A DNA stretch of 64,000 bases from Pseudomonas benzenivorans (lineage in GTDB: Bacteria > Pseudomonadota > Gammaproteobacteria > Pseudomonadales > Pseudomonadaceae): the NCBI RefSeq assembly GCF_033547155.1, contig NZ_CP137892.1, positions 2,170,001 through 2,234,000 of the forward strand. The letters are read 5' to 3'. Below the pieces are notes generated by a model that saw nothing but the letters and a program-made list of their open reading frames with translations, did no database searches and was not told the DNA's origin. Every line of letters starts with the position of its first letter. The first letter of the stretch is position 1. Below, piece after piece: positions 19,534-29,002 of this stretch. A program made the position numbers and the translations under genes.

Positions 19534-20943
19534 TCAGAACGAGTCGATGATGCGCCCGAGAACCGCCATCGCCTGCTCGCACTGTGCGTCCCAGGGGTGG
19601 CCGTAGTTCAGGCGGGCACAGTTGCCGAACGCACGGGTCGCCGAGAAAATCGGCCCGGGCGCCAGGCTGATCCCCTGGGCCAGGGCCAGTTGGAACAGCT
19701 GCAGCGAGTCGACCCGCTGCGAGAATTCGAACCAGAGGAAGTAGCCACCCGCCGGGCGTGTCACCCGGGTGCTCGCGGGGAAGTGCCGGGCCGCCGACGC
19801 CAGCATCGAGGCCTGTTGTGCCTCCAGCGCATGGCGCAGCTTGCGCAGGTGACGGTCGTAGCCGCCTTGTTGCAGGTAGTCGGCCAGGGCTGCCTGGGCC
19901 GGCACCGATGGGGAGATGGTGGTCATCAACTTGAGTCGACCGATCTGCTCGGCATAGCGGCCGCCGGCGACCCAGCCGACCCGATACCCCGGGGCCAGGC
20001 ACTTGGAGAAGGAGCCGCAGTGCATGACCAGGCCCTCGCGGTCGAAACTCTTCACCGGTTTGGGGGGCTGGGTGCCGAAATACAGCTCGGCGTAGACGTC
20101 GTCCTCGATCAGCGGTACCTGATGGCGCTGCAACAGCTCGTACAGCCCACGCTTCTTCGCCTCGTTCATGCTCGCGCCGAGCGGGTTCTGCAGGCTACTC
20201 ATAAACCAGCAGGCCTTGATCGGCAGTTCGGCGAGTCGCTTGGCCAGGCAGTCCAGGTCGATACCTTCGCGCGGGTGCACGGGAATCTCCACGGCCTTGA
20301 GCTTGAGGCGCTCCAGCACTTGCAGTGTGGCGTAGAACGCGGGGCTCTCGATGGCCACCAGGTCGCCAGGCTGGGTCACGCATTGCAGGCAGAGGTTCAG
20401 CGCCTCCATGGCGCCATTGGTGATGACCAGCTCGTCCAGCGGCAGCATCACGCCGCTGACCATGTAGCGCAGGGCGATCTGCCGGCGCAGATCGGCATTG
20501 CCCGCGGTCATGTCGGCGATCACCGCCTGGGGCGGCATGGCGCGTACGCTCTGCGCCAGGGAGCGGGCCAGACGCTGCAGGGGGAACAGGTCCGGGCTGG
20601 GGAAGGCCGAGCCGAAGGCGACGGTGTTCGGGTCCTTCAACGAACCCAGTACCGAAAACACCAGCTCGCTGACGTTCACCTCGGTGGTCGGCGCCTGACT
20701 CGCGGCGATTTCCGGTTCATGCAGCGTACGCTGGGCATGCTCGCGGACGAAGTAGCCCGAGCGTGCCCGGGCCACTATCAGGCCGCGACTCTCCAGCAGG
20801 TAGTAAGCCTGAAATACCGTGGAAGGGCTGACGCCGTAGGTGCGGCTGGCGTGACGCACCGAGGGAACCTTTTGCCCCGGTAGCAGGACGCCTGTGCGCA
20901 CCAGCTCCGCGATTTCGTCGGCAAACTTCTCGTAGCGCTTCAT
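19534..20943 (-). CDS. MocR-type regulator/PLP-dependent aminotransferase-like protein
   Basis: A 469-residue fusion of a GntR winged HTH (residues about 1-75; GVLLPGQKVPSVRHASRTYG, then VSPSTVFQAYYLLESRGLI) with a fold-type I aminotransferase domain. PLP residues are visible: the aromatic/Asn region FMSSLQNPLGASM, the Asp-Tyr loop LIEDDVYAELY and the Schiff-base Lys in GSFSKCLAPGYRVGW. MocR proteins usually sense a PLP adduct and regulate a neighbouring gene. ATG 20943 follows AGGACAGG; an ATG at 21006 adds 21 unlikely residues. The target is not evident; ccoG ends 70 bp upstream. Confidence 0.9.
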   Translation of the reverse strand: MKRYEKFADEIAELVRTGVLLPGQKVPSVRHASRTYGVSPSTVFQAYYLLESRGLIVARARSGYFVREHAQRTLHEPEIAASQAPTTEVNVSELVFSVLGSLKDPNTVAFGSAFPSPDLFPLQRLARSLAQSVRAMPPQAVIADMTAGNADLRRQIALRYMVSGVMLPLDELVITNGAMEALNLCLQCVTQPGDLVAIESPAFYATLQVLERLKLKAVEIPVHPREGIDLDCLAKRLAELPIKACWFMSSLQNPLGASMNEAKKRGLYELLQRHQVPLIEDDVYAELYFGTQPPKPVKSFDREGLVMHCGSFSKCLAPGYRVGWVAGGRYAEQIGRLKLMTTISPSVPAQAALADYLQQGGYDRHLRKLRHALEAQQASMLASAARHFPASTRVTRPAGGYFLWFEFSQRVDSLQLFQLALAQGISLAPGPIFSATRAFGNCARLNYGHPWDAQCEQAMAVLGRIIDSF

Positions 20944-21014
20944 CCTGTCCTGGCCCAGTGGCTCAGTTGCTGGAGCGCCATACTCTACTGGCAGGTGACG
21001 GCTCATGCGATCAC

Positions 21015-22430
21015 TTAGCGATGGATCGGGGCCACGAAGGCGCTCTTGGCGGTGACCCGAATCTCGGGGTCGTCCTCGTCGGCGATGCTGAAGTGCAGGG
21101 GCTGCGATGCGCTGGCGGCCGCCTCGGCCAGCATGGCCACGCTGAGCGGAACATCGGCGATCTCGCCCGGGGCCAGCTGCAGTTGCTGCTTGCCCTGTAG
21201 CCTGAAGCGGTCGGCCTCGGCCAGCGTGATGCGGTAGCGGTGGGGCTGCTGGGTCTTGTTGATGACCTTGAGCCGGTAGATGTTTTCGATCTGCCCCAGG
21301 CTGTTCTCCCGGAACAGGCCGCGGTCTTTGGTCACGTCCAGTTGCACCAGGGCACGATCGTTCAGGGCCCAGGCGAAGGCGCCGATCATCACCAGCAGCA
21401 TGGCGGCGTAGCCGAGCAGGCGCGGTCGCAACAGCCGGGTCTTGGCACCGGCCAGGGCGCGCTCTGAGGTGTAGCGGATCAGGCCCTTGGCGTAGCCCAT
21501 CTTGTCCATGACGCTGTCGCAGGCATCGATACAGGCCCCGCAGCTGATGCAGTCAAGCTGCAGGCCGTCGCGGATGTCGATGCCGGTAGGGCAGACCTGT
21601 ACGCAGATGGTGCAGTCGATGCAGTCGCCGAGGCCCTCGGCCTGGGGCTGGCTGTCTTTTCGGCGCGCTCCGCGGTGCTCGCCGCGGGCCGCGTCGTAGG
21701 AGACGATCAGCGTATTGTCGTCGAACATCACGCTCTGGAAGCGCGAATAGGGGCACATGTGCAGGCAGACCTGCTCGCGCAGCCAGCCGGCGTTCAGGTA
21801 GGTGGCGGCGGTGAAGAAGAACAGCCAGAAGGCGGTGGTCAGGCCCAGTTCCAGGGTGAACAGGTCGTGCACCAGTTGGCGTACCGGGGTGAAGTAACCG
21901 ACGAAGGCAATCGCCGTCGCCAGGCTGATCGCCAGCCACAGGCCGTGCTTGGCGCCGCGGCGCAGCCATTTGTCGGCCGACCAGGGGGCGGCGGCCAGCT
22001 TGATCCGCTGATGGCGTTCGCCTTCGGTGACTTTTTCCACCCACATGAACATCCAGGTCCATACGCTCTGCGGGCAGCTGTAGCCGCACCAGACCCGTCC
22101 GGCCAATACGGTGATGAAGAACAGGCCGAAGGCCGCGATGATCAACAGTGCTGAGAGCAGGACGAAGTCCTGGGGCCAGAAGGTGGCGCCGAAGATGTGG
22201 AACTGGCTGTTGCCCAGGTCCCACAGCACCGCCTGACGTCCGTCCCAGTTCAACCAGGCGGTCGCGAAGAACAGCAGCAGCAGCGAGCCGGCGCCGCACA
22301 GGCGCAGCGTGCGGAACAGGCCGGTGAAGCTGCGCGTGTGGATGACGCCGCCGCTTTTGGCCGGCGTGAGCTGGAGGGGCCGGCGCGGGTCGATCGTTTC
22401 GATGACCTTGGCGGGGATGCGTTCGCTCAT
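21015..22430 (-). CDS. ccoG: Cytochrome c oxidase accessory protein CcoG (RdxA/FixG family)
   Basis: Membrane iron-sulfur protein used for copper delivery to cbb3 oxidase. Helices lie at about residues 43-65, 90-115, 163-185 and 192-215, with a fifth near 330-350. Conserved cysteines occur in RVWCGYSCPQSVW and VCLHMCPYSRFQ. A two-cluster ferredoxin domain follows: CIDCTICVQVCP and CISCGACIDACD. The C terminus is an Ig-like FixG domain. The start at 22430 gives 471 aa. It is not accompanied by ccoNOPQ in this window, so it is an isolated copy. Confidence 0.94.
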   Translation of the reverse strand: MSERIPAKVIETIDPRRPLQLTPAKSGGVIHTRSFTGLFRTLRLCGAGSLLLLFFATAWLNWDGRQAVLWDLGNSQFHIFGATFWPQDFVLLSALLIIAAFGLFFITVLAGRVWCGYSCPQSVWTWMFMWVEKVTEGERHQRIKLAAAPWSADKWLRRGAKHGLWLAISLATAIAFVGYFTPVRQLVHDLFTLELGLTTAFWLFFFTAATYLNAGWLREQVCLHMCPYSRFQSVMFDDNTLIVSYDAARGEHRGARRKDSQPQAEGLGDCIDCTICVQVCPTGIDIRDGLQLDCISCGACIDACDSVMDKMGYAKGLIRYTSERALAGAKTRLLRPRLLGYAAMLLVMIGAFAWALNDRALVQLDVTKDRGLFRENSLGQIENIYRLKVINKTQQPHRYRITLAEADRFRLQGKQQLQLAPGEIADVPLSVAMLAEAAASASQPLHFSIADEDDPEIRVTAKSAFVAPIHR

Positions 22431-22744
22431 GGGAAGAGCCTCGTCTGGCGTAATCAGGTGAGGCGCATGATCGGCGCAGCCTTGTGCCGATAACAGACTC
22501 AGATTTTCCAATAAAAAGCGGATCAGATGGACAGGTTGTCGCACCTGAGGGGTGTACTCAAGAGCTGGGGAGCCTGGGTGAGTCGAGCGGTCGAGATGGC
22601 TAGCGCCGGCGTCGCTGATATGGTTTTTTCAGAACGAACTGAGGCTGTTTCGCGGTGCCCGCACCACGGATAGTTGCAGGCACTCGGTCGGCCGCAGTTC
22701 AGTGGCACTCGGCCGGCGATCAGTCCTGATGAGGTAGCCTGCAG
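22431..22744. other. Divergent promoter region between ccoG and cysI
   Basis: 314 bp without a gene. It must hold the promoters of both divergent genes. I found no clear Anr/FNR box and no unambiguous -35/-10 pair; an AT-rich patch at 22618-22630 is the best candidate core-promoter region. Confidence 0.4.
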
Positions 22745-24424
22745 ATGTACCAGTACGATGACTACGACCGCGCCCTGGTGCGCGAGCGTGTGGCGCACTT
22801 TCGTGATCAGATCGAGCGGCGTGTCAGCGGCGAGCTGAGCGAGGAAGAGTTCCTGCCTTTGCGCCTGCAGAACGGCCTGTACCTGCAGAAGCATGCCTAC
22901 ATGCTGCGTGTGGCGATTCCCTACGGCACCCTGTCGTCGCGCCAGATGCGCGTTCTGGCCCGCATCGCCCGGGAGTACGATCGGGACTACGGACATTTCA
23001 CGACGCGCCAGAACATCCAGTTCAACTGGGTCGAGCTCGACCAGGTGGCGGACATTCTCGAGCTGCTGGCCGACGTCGAGATGCATGCGATTCAGACCTC
23101 CGGCAACTGCGTGCGCAATATCACCACCGAGGCGTTCGCCGGGGTCGCCGCCGACGAGCTGCTCGACCCGAGGCCGCTGGCGGAAATCCTGCGGCAGTGG
23201 TCGACGATGAACCCGGAATTCCTCTACCTGCCGCGCAAGTTCAAGATCGCCCTGTGTTCTGCACGGGAAGATCGGGCCGCGGTCATGGTGCATGACATCG
23301 GCCTGTACCTGTACCGCGACGAGGCCGGGGCGATGGTGCTGCGGGTGATGGTCGGCGGTGGTCTCGGGCGCACGCCGATCCTCGCTCAGCAGATTCGTGA
23401 CGGCCTGCCGTGGCAGCATCTGTTGTCTTACGTCGAAGCCGTGCTACGGGTCTACAACCGCCATGGCCGGCGTGACAACAAGTACAAGGCGCGTATCAAG
23501 ATCCTGGTCAAGGCCCTGGGCATCGAGGCATTCGCCAGGGAAGTCGAGGCCGAGTGGCAACTGATCAAGGAGGGGCCGGCCGAGTTGACCGAGGCCGAAT
23601 ACCAGCGGGTGGCGGCGGCGTTCGCTGCGCCGCCCTATGCCGCCCTGGCGGATACCGATCTGGACTTCGGCAGCGCCCTGGCACGGGATCAGGCCTTCGC
23701 CCGCTGGGCGTCGCGCAACGTCCGCCCGCACAAGGTGCCGGGCTACGCCTCGGTGGTGCTGTCGACCAAACCGGGCGCGAGCGCACCGCCCGGGGATGTG
23801 ACCTCGATGCAGATGGAGAACATCGCCGACCTGGCCGACGATTACGGTTTTGGCGAGATACGCATCGCCCATGAGCAGAATGTGGTGCTACCCGATGTGC
23901 GCAAGGCCGACCTCCATGCGTTGTACCAGCGTGCCCATCGCCATGGCCTCGGCACGGCCAATGTCGGCCTGCTGACCGATGTGATCGCCTGTCCCGGAGG
24001 CGACTACTGTGCCCTGGCCAACGCCAAGTCGATTCCGGTGGCCCACTCGATCCAGCAGCGTTTCGAGGACCTCGACTACCTGCACGACCTGGGCGACATC
24101 AGCCTGAATATCTCCGGTTGCATGAACGCTTGTGGTCACCATCATATCGGTAACATCGGCATCCTGGGCGTGGATAAGAACGGCAGCGAGTGGTACCAGG
24201 TGACCATCGGCGGCACTCAGGGCACGGATAGCGCCCTGGGCAAGGTCATCGGGCCGTCGTTCAGCGCCGCACAGATTCCTGGGGTCATCGAGGCCCTGGT
24301 GAAAACCTTCGACGACTACCGGGAAAGCGACGAGCAGTTTGTCGACACGCTGCGGCGCATCGGGCTCGAACCGTTCAAAGACTCGGTGTATGCCAAGGGT
24401 GAGGTGCCGGCATGCACAATCTGA
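22745..24424 (+). CDS. cysI: Sulfite reductase, siroheme/4Fe-4S hemoprotein (CysI)
   Basis: Assimilatory reductase converting sulfite to sulfide in six electron steps. The 559-residue chain has the duplicated ferredoxin-like and catalytic halves. HFTTRQNIQFNW and TSGNCVRNITTEA belong to the first. The 4Fe-4S/siroheme ligands are in CPGGDYCALANAKS and ISGCMNACGHHHIG (C-x5-C and C-x3-C). The family also contains ferredoxin-nitrite reductases, but the DUF934 partner and the cysB neighbourhood favour sulfite. Start has GAGG ten bases upstream. The next gene overlaps its 3' end by 13 bp. Confidence 0.92.
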   Translation: MYQYDDYDRALVRERVAHFRDQIERRVSGELSEEEFLPLRLQNGLYLQKHAYMLRVAIPYGTLSSRQMRVLARIAREYDRDYGHFTTRQNIQFNWVELDQVADILELLADVEMHAIQTSGNCVRNITTEAFAGVAADELLDPRPLAEILRQWSTMNPEFLYLPRKFKIALCSAREDRAAVMVHDIGLYLYRDEAGAMVLRVMVGGGLGRTPILAQQIRDGLPWQHLLSYVEAVLRVYNRHGRRDNKYKARIKILVKALGIEAFAREVEAEWQLIKEGPAELTEAEYQRVAAAFAAPPYAALADTDLDFGSALARDQAFARWASRNVRPHKVPGYASVVLSTKPGASAPPGDVTSMQMENIADLADDYGFGEIRIAHEQNVVLPDVRKADLHALYQRAHRHGLGTANVGLLTDVIACPGGDYCALANAKSIPVAHSIQQRFEDLDYLHDLGDISLNISGCMNACGHHHIGNIGILGVDKNGSEWYQVTIGGTQGTDSALGKVIGPSFSAAQIPGVIEALVKTFDDYRESDEQFVDTLRRIGLEPFKDSVYAKGEVPACTI

Positions 24425-24939
24425 TTCGCCTGCTCGACGGGCAGGCCAGGCTCGTCGAGGACGACCCCTGGCATTGGCTTGCCGATCCGGCACAACCCGC
24501 GGCGAACGGCCGCTTGATACTGCCGGTGGCGGCCTGGCTGCAGAGGCAGGACGAGGCGACGCTAGCAGGCGGGCGTCCCAGCCCGGATGGGCTCTGCCTG
24601 GCGCCGGAAGACGAGGTCGAGCAGATCCTGGCCTATCTGCCGCTGCTGCCGCTGATCGCCATCGAGTTCCCCAGCTTCCGTGACGGTCGTGGTTACAGCC
24701 AGGCCTACCTGTTGCGCACCCGTCTGGGCTGGACGGGCGAGTTGCGGGCCGTCGGCGATGTGCTGCGCGACCAGCTCAGCCATATGCGCCAGTGTGGCTT
24801 CGATGCCTTCGCCATACGCGAGGACAAATCCGCCGCGGACGCCCTCAAGGGCCTGGCGGGCGCGAGTGTGCTGTACGGGCGCTCGGCTATCGAGCCACGG
24901 CCGTTGTTTCGACGCCGCGACGAAGGCTTAAAGAACTGA
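24412..24939 (+). CDS. DUF934 protein, conserved partner of CysI
   Basis: A 175-residue soluble protein of the DUF934 family, known almost only from genes adjacent to CysI in proteobacteria. Recognisable pieces are IEFPSFRDGRGYSQAYLLR and GELRAVGDVLRDQLSHMRQ, followed by CGFDAF. No cofactor motif is seen. Its role is unknown; constant pairing suggests assembly of, or electron supply to, the reductase. The ATG lies inside cysI (13-bp overlap), so translation is coupled. Confidence 0.9.
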   Translation: MHNLIRLLDGQARLVEDDPWHWLADPAQPAANGRLILPVAAWLQRQDEATLAGGRPSPDGLCLAPEDEVEQILAYLPLLPLIAIEFPSFRDGRGYSQAYLLRTRLGWTGELRAVGDVLRDQLSHMRQCGFDAFAIREDKSAADALKGLAGASVLYGRSAIEPRPLFRRRDEGLKN

Positions 24940-24958
24940 CAGTGCGGCTGCGGCCGAA

Positions 24959-27226
24959 TCACAGCCTGACGGTGGTGAGTTGCCACCAGTCCGGCAGCAG
25001 TCGACGGGTCTGTGGCTGGGCGAAGCGGTCGTCCAGCAGGTACACCACGCCCTCGTCCTCGGTGGTGCGAATCACCCGGCCGGCGGCCTGCACCACCTTC
25101 TGCAGCCCCGGGTAGAGGTAGGCGTAGTCGTAGCCGTTGCCGAACATCTGTTCCATGCGCGCCTTGATCTCTTCGTTGATCTCGTTGACCTGCGGCAGGC
25201 CCAGGGTGGCGATGAAGGCGCCGATCAGGCGCTTGCCCGGCAGGTCGATGCCCTCGCCGAAGGCGCCGCCCAGCACGGCGAAGCCGATCCCCCGGGAGTG
25301 CTCGGTGAAACGATCGAGAAAGGCCTGGCGATTGAGTTCGTTCATGCTGCGCGACTGCTGGAGGGTCGGCACCTCGGGATGCAGGCTCCTGAACAGGTCC
25401 AGCACCTGCTGCAGGTAGGCATAGCTGCTGAAGAAGGCCAGGTAGTTGCCCGGTTTGGCGCGGTACTGCTCGGCCATGATGCGGCAGATGGGGGCGAGGC
25501 TGGATTCGCGGTGCGGGTAGCGGGTCGACAGGTTGCGCACGATGCGCACGTCCAGCTGCTCGGCGGAAAAGGGCGAGGCCACGTTCAGCCACTGGGTCTC
25601 TTCGGGCAGACCGAGCAGGTCGCGGTAGTAGTCGGCGGGCTGCAGGGTGGCGGAGAACAGGGTGGTGCTATGGGCGGTGGCGAAGCGCTCGGCGAGGAAC
25701 ACCGCGGGGACCACGTTGCGCAGGCACAGGTCGGCGCTGGGGAAGGTGCCCTGGGCATCGTTGCGGGTGATGTCGAACAGCGAGTGGGGCCCGTAGGCCT
25801 CGGCCAGGCGGCAGAACAGCGAGGCGTCCAGGTAGAACTGCAGCAGCGAGCGCTCGTTGTTGCTGGGCTGATCGGTCAGGTGGTCCTTGATCGCGCCCAC
25901 CGCCTTGTTCAGCGCCGCGACGAACAGGTCGGGCAGGGCGGGGTAGATCTGGTAGGGCAGCGCTTGATCCTGATGCAGCCGGTGCCAGTGCCGGGCGACG
26001 CGCTCCAGGGCGCCCTTCAGGCGGGCGGGGGCGGCGGTGCACAGGGCGTGGAAGTCGTCCTGGATCAGCTCGGCGGTGTACATGCCGCGGCCGCGCTCGA
26101 CCAGGTTATGGGCCTCGTCGACCAGCAGGGTGATGCGCCAGTCGTACTGCAGGGTCAGGCCGTAGAGCAGGGCGCCGAGGTCGAAGTAGTAGTTGTAATC
26201 GCAGACCACCACGTCGGCCCAGTGGCACAGTTCCTGGCTCAGGTAGTAGGGGCAGATCTGATGGGCCAGGGCCACCTGGCGCACGTCCTGCTGGGTCAGC
26301 CAGCGGCGCTCGACGGCGGCCTGGCGGGCGGCGGCCAGGCGATCGTAGAAGCCCTTGGCCAGCGGGCAGGACTCGCCATGGCAGGACTTGTCCGGGTGTT
26401 CGCAGGCCTTGTCCCGGGCCACGTGCTCGAGCACCCGCAGCGGCATCTGCTCCTCCTGCCTGCGCAAGCTGGCCAGGGCGTCCAGGGCCAGGCGCCGGCC
26501 CGGGGTCTTGGCCGTGAGAAAGAACAGGCGGTCGAGCTTCTGCGCGGGAAAGGCCTTGAGCTGGGGGAACAGGGTGCCGAGCGTCTTGCCGATGCCGGTG
26601 GTGGCCTGGGCCAGCAGGGTGTGGCCGTCCCGAGCCGAACGGAAGACGCTCTCGGCCAGTTGGCGCTGGCCATGACGGAACGCGGGGTAGGGAAAACGCA
26701 GGCGTTCCAGGCTGTGGTCGCGCTCGCGGCGGTGCAGGCCCTCCTGCTCGGCCCAGGCGATGAAGCGGCGGCACTGCAGGTCGAAGAAGGCCCTCAGCTC
26801 GGCGGCGCCGAAGTGCTCGCTAAAGACCGTTTCCTGCTGGGTCACGACATTGAAATACACCACCGCCAGCTCGACTGCATCGAGCTCGTAGTTCAGGCAC
26901 AGCAGCCAGCCGTAGACCTTGACCTGGGCCCAGTGCAGCAGGCGATGGTTCTGCGGAATGCGCGTCACGTCGCCGCGGTGGGTCTTGATCTCTTCCAGCA
27001 GGTTGGCCTCGGGGTCGTAGCCGTCGGCCCGGCCGCTGACCAGCAGGCCGGGGAAGGCGCCGGCCAGGGGCAGTTCGGCCCTATAGTCCGGGCCACGGCG
27101 GCTGACCACGGTCTGGTGCCCGGCCATGCCCTCCTGGGCCGAGGGCGAAGGGGTGAAACGCAGGTCCAGGTCGCCTTCCTTGGCGGTGAACTCGCAGAGG
27201 GTGCGTACCGCCACCGCATAGCTCAT
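24959..27226 (-). CDS. XPD/DinG-like superfamily 2 helicase with N-terminal RecB/Cas4-type nuclease motifs
   Basis: A 755-residue protein. The first 140 residues carry a PD-(D/E)xK signature: D68 in SGRADGY, E79-I-K81, and Q101-VKV-Y105 (QxxxY), as in RecB or Cas4. The rest is an iron-sulfur SF2 helicase: Walker A ATTGIGKT (208-215), Fe-S cysteines C275, C282, C287 and C325, DEAH box VDEAHN (369-374), and the motif VI region VVQAAGRVIRT. XPD/FancJ-type enzymes unwind DNA 5' to 3' at forks and lesions. The ATG at 27226 overlaps the FAN1 stop as ATGA, indicating tight translational coupling with the nuclease. Confidence 0.9.
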   Translation of the reverse strand: MSYAVAVRTLCEFTAKEGDLDLRFTPSPSAQEGMAGHQTVVSRRGPDYRAELPLAGAFPGLLVSGRADGYDPEANLLEEIKTHRGDVTRIPQNHRLLHWAQVKVYGWLLCLNYELDAVELAVVYFNVVTQQETVFSEHFGAAELRAFFDLQCRRFIAWAEQEGLHRRERDHSLERLRFPYPAFRHGQRQLAESVFRSARDGHTLLAQATTGIGKTLGTLFPQLKAFPAQKLDRLFFLTAKTPGRRLALDALASLRRQEEQMPLRVLEHVARDKACEHPDKSCHGESCPLAKGFYDRLAAARQAAVERRWLTQQDVRQVALAHQICPYYLSQELCHWADVVVCDYNYYFDLGALLYGLTLQYDWRITLLVDEAHNLVERGRGMYTAELIQDDFHALCTAAPARLKGALERVARHWHRLHQDQALPYQIYPALPDLFVAALNKAVGAIKDHLTDQPSNNERSLLQFYLDASLFCRLAEAYGPHSLFDITRNDAQGTFPSADLCLRNVVPAVFLAERFATAHSTTLFSATLQPADYYRDLLGLPEETQWLNVASPFSAEQLDVRIVRNLSTRYPHRESSLAPICRIMAEQYRAKPGNYLAFFSSYAYLQQVLDLFRSLHPEVPTLQQSRSMNELNRQAFLDRFTEHSRGIGFAVLGGAFGEGIDLPGKRLIGAFIATLGLPQVNEINEEIKARMEQMFGNGYDYAYLYPGLQKVVQAAGRVIRTTEDEGVVYLLDDRFAQPQTRRLLPDWWQLTTVRL

Positions 27227-28863
27227 GGCCGGGTCCACTGCACGTAGCAGACCTCGACCGGCAGGCCCTGCTCGGCGCAGAAGGTGAGCCAGCGCTTCTG
27301 GTTGTCCTGCAGACGATCGCCGGGGCCCTTCACCTCGATCATGCGGTAGCGCTGTTCGCCCGGGTAGAACTGGATCAGGTCGGGCATGCCGGCGCGGTTG
27401 GCCCTGATATCGCGCAGCAGGCGCTGGCAGCAGAGCTTCAGGTGCGCAGCCGGGATGCAGGCCAGCGCCTGTTCCAGCAGTTCCTCGCCGAGCAGGCCCC
27501 AGTATACGAAGGGCGACTGGGTGCCGAACTTGGCCCGGTACAGGGCGCGGATGTGCTGCCGGTACTCGTCCGACTCCAGGCGCGCCAGGCAGCGGGCGAA
27601 CAGCGCCTCGCGCCGGGCGTGAAAGTCCGGGCTGAGCAGGTCCGCCGGGCCGCCCTGGAACGGGTGGAAGAAGGCCCCGGGCAGGGGGGCGAAGATGGCT
27701 TCCCAGCACAGCAGGCCGAACAGGCTGCAGATCAGGCCGTTCTCCACGTAATACACGGGGGCATCGTCGTGATGCAGGTGCTCGCGTACCGCATATTCGA
27801 CGCCGCCGGCTTCGGGCCGATCCAGGCAGAGCTCGAGGCGTGTCTCCGCTACTGCGGCTCGGCGCTTGGCCGCCGGCAGTCCCAGCTTGCGTTGCAGGCG
27901 CGGCAAGGCCCGTTGCACCTGCTGGGCCTCCTGCTCGTGGCGTGGCGCGGCGCCGACCTGCAGGGCCAGGTCACGGGCCTCGGCATGGCGCTCGAGTTTT
28001 TCCAGCACGCGGATCTGGCGCCAGCGGGCCTCGCCGTAGTCCGAGCGCCGATAGAGGTCCAGGGCCTGCTCCAGCTCGGCCTGCCGCTCCTGGTGCTGGG
28101 CGATCCGGTACAACAGCTTGGCGTGGCGCGACTGCAGGTAGGGGTTGGCCGAGGCGAAGGTTTCCAGGTCCGCCAGCAGGGCGTCGATAGCCTCCCCGGC
28201 CTCGAAACGCAGGCGCAGTTCGCGCAGAAACAGGTAATGCTCCAGGTCTTCACGGCAGCGGAATGCCCGCGAGTCCGGGGTGATGGCCACGGCTTCGTAG
28301 CGCAACACGCCCAGGTCGGCGAGGACGAACTCCGACCAGTCTTGGCTCAGGTTGCCGAAGAACAGCAGGCGCAGGCGCTGGCACAGATCGCTTATCGTCA
28401 GGCTGTACAGGCTGTCTGCGAGAGTTGGGCACCAACGTGCGAAGGGCTGCGGCTGGAGATTCGCCGCCAGCAGCTGATCGTGCAGCTGGCCCTTGTTCTG
28501 CGAGGCGCGCCGCTCGGCCAGCGGCAGGTGGGCGAGCGCCTCGTCCTTACGCAGCAAGGCGACGACCTCGGCGGCGGCCAGCGGCGCATCGTCGTTCAGC
28601 CAGCCAAGGGCCATCAGCCGCGCCGCCGGGGCCCGAATAGCGCCGATCTCGGCATAGCTCAGCTTGCTGGCGCGAAAGTGCGGCCCCTTGCGCATGAGCA
28701 GGCGCACCAGCAGGGCCTGGGCGGCCAGCTCCAGTTCGGCGAACTGGGCGATAAAGGCCTGCTCCGCGTCGCTCAGCAGGTCGCGATAGCGTTCGCCTAT
28801 CCAGGCGAGGGCCGACTGGAAGTTGCTCAGGTAGTAGAAGTCGGCGGGGAGGGCGGTTGGCAT
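27223..28863 (-). CDS. fan1: FAN1-type structure-specific nuclease (VRR-NUC)
   Basis: Bacterial homologue of Fanconi-associated nuclease 1, a 5'-flap endonuclease and 5'-3' exonuclease that unhooks DNA interstrand crosslinks. The C-terminal VRR-NUC domain shows the catalytic set in MPDLIQFYPG and MIEVKGPGDRLQDNQ (D, then E-x-K, then Q). The N-terminal part is helical with TPR-like repeats (residues about 220-330). The start at ATG 28863 gives 546 aa, close to the P. aeruginosa protein of known structure; an earlier ATG (28920) lacks support. The helicase gene starts on its stop codon. Confidence 0.93.
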   Translation of the reverse strand: MPTALPADFYYLSNFQSALAWIGERYRDLLSDAEQAFIAQFAELELAAQALLVRLLMRKGPHFRASKLSYAEIGAIRAPAARLMALGWLNDDAPLAAAEVVALLRKDEALAHLPLAERRASQNKGQLHDQLLAANLQPQPFARWCPTLADSLYSLTISDLCQRLRLLFFGNLSQDWSEFVLADLGVLRYEAVAITPDSRAFRCREDLEHYLFLRELRLRFEAGEAIDALLADLETFASANPYLQSRHAKLLYRIAQHQERQAELEQALDLYRRSDYGEARWRQIRVLEKLERHAEARDLALQVGAAPRHEQEAQQVQRALPRLQRKLGLPAAKRRAAVAETRLELCLDRPEAGGVEYAVREHLHHDDAPVYYVENGLICSLFGLLCWEAIFAPLPGAFFHPFQGGPADLLSPDFHARREALFARCLARLESDEYRQHIRALYRAKFGTQSPFVYWGLLGEELLEQALACIPAAHLKLCCQRLLRDIRANRAGMPDLIQFYPGEQRYRMIEVKGPGDRLQDNQKRWLTFCAEQGLPVEVCYVQWTRP

Positions 28864-29002
28864 GGGCTGCTTGGCTGGATTTATGTCCAGTATTCTGCTT
28901 GTGCCCGTGCCTCGATTCAACCGCCGGGCTCGCCCATCCGTCTAGCCGCCGGCATATTCCTGGGCTGAGGGTACAATGACGCTTTTGAGCGGGGGATGAC
29001 CT

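Noticed and set aside
19238..20002. Long minus frame containing the integrase fragment as an intact gene
   Set aside because: Only about 50 codons resemble an integrase; the rest overlaps the MocR gene out of frame.
24980..27247. Very long open frame antisense to the helicase gene (similar long antisense frames over aacS, liuB and the subtilases)
   Set aside because: Expected by-product of high-GC codon use on the opposite strand; translations are low-complexity Gly/Ala/Gln-rich and match no family.
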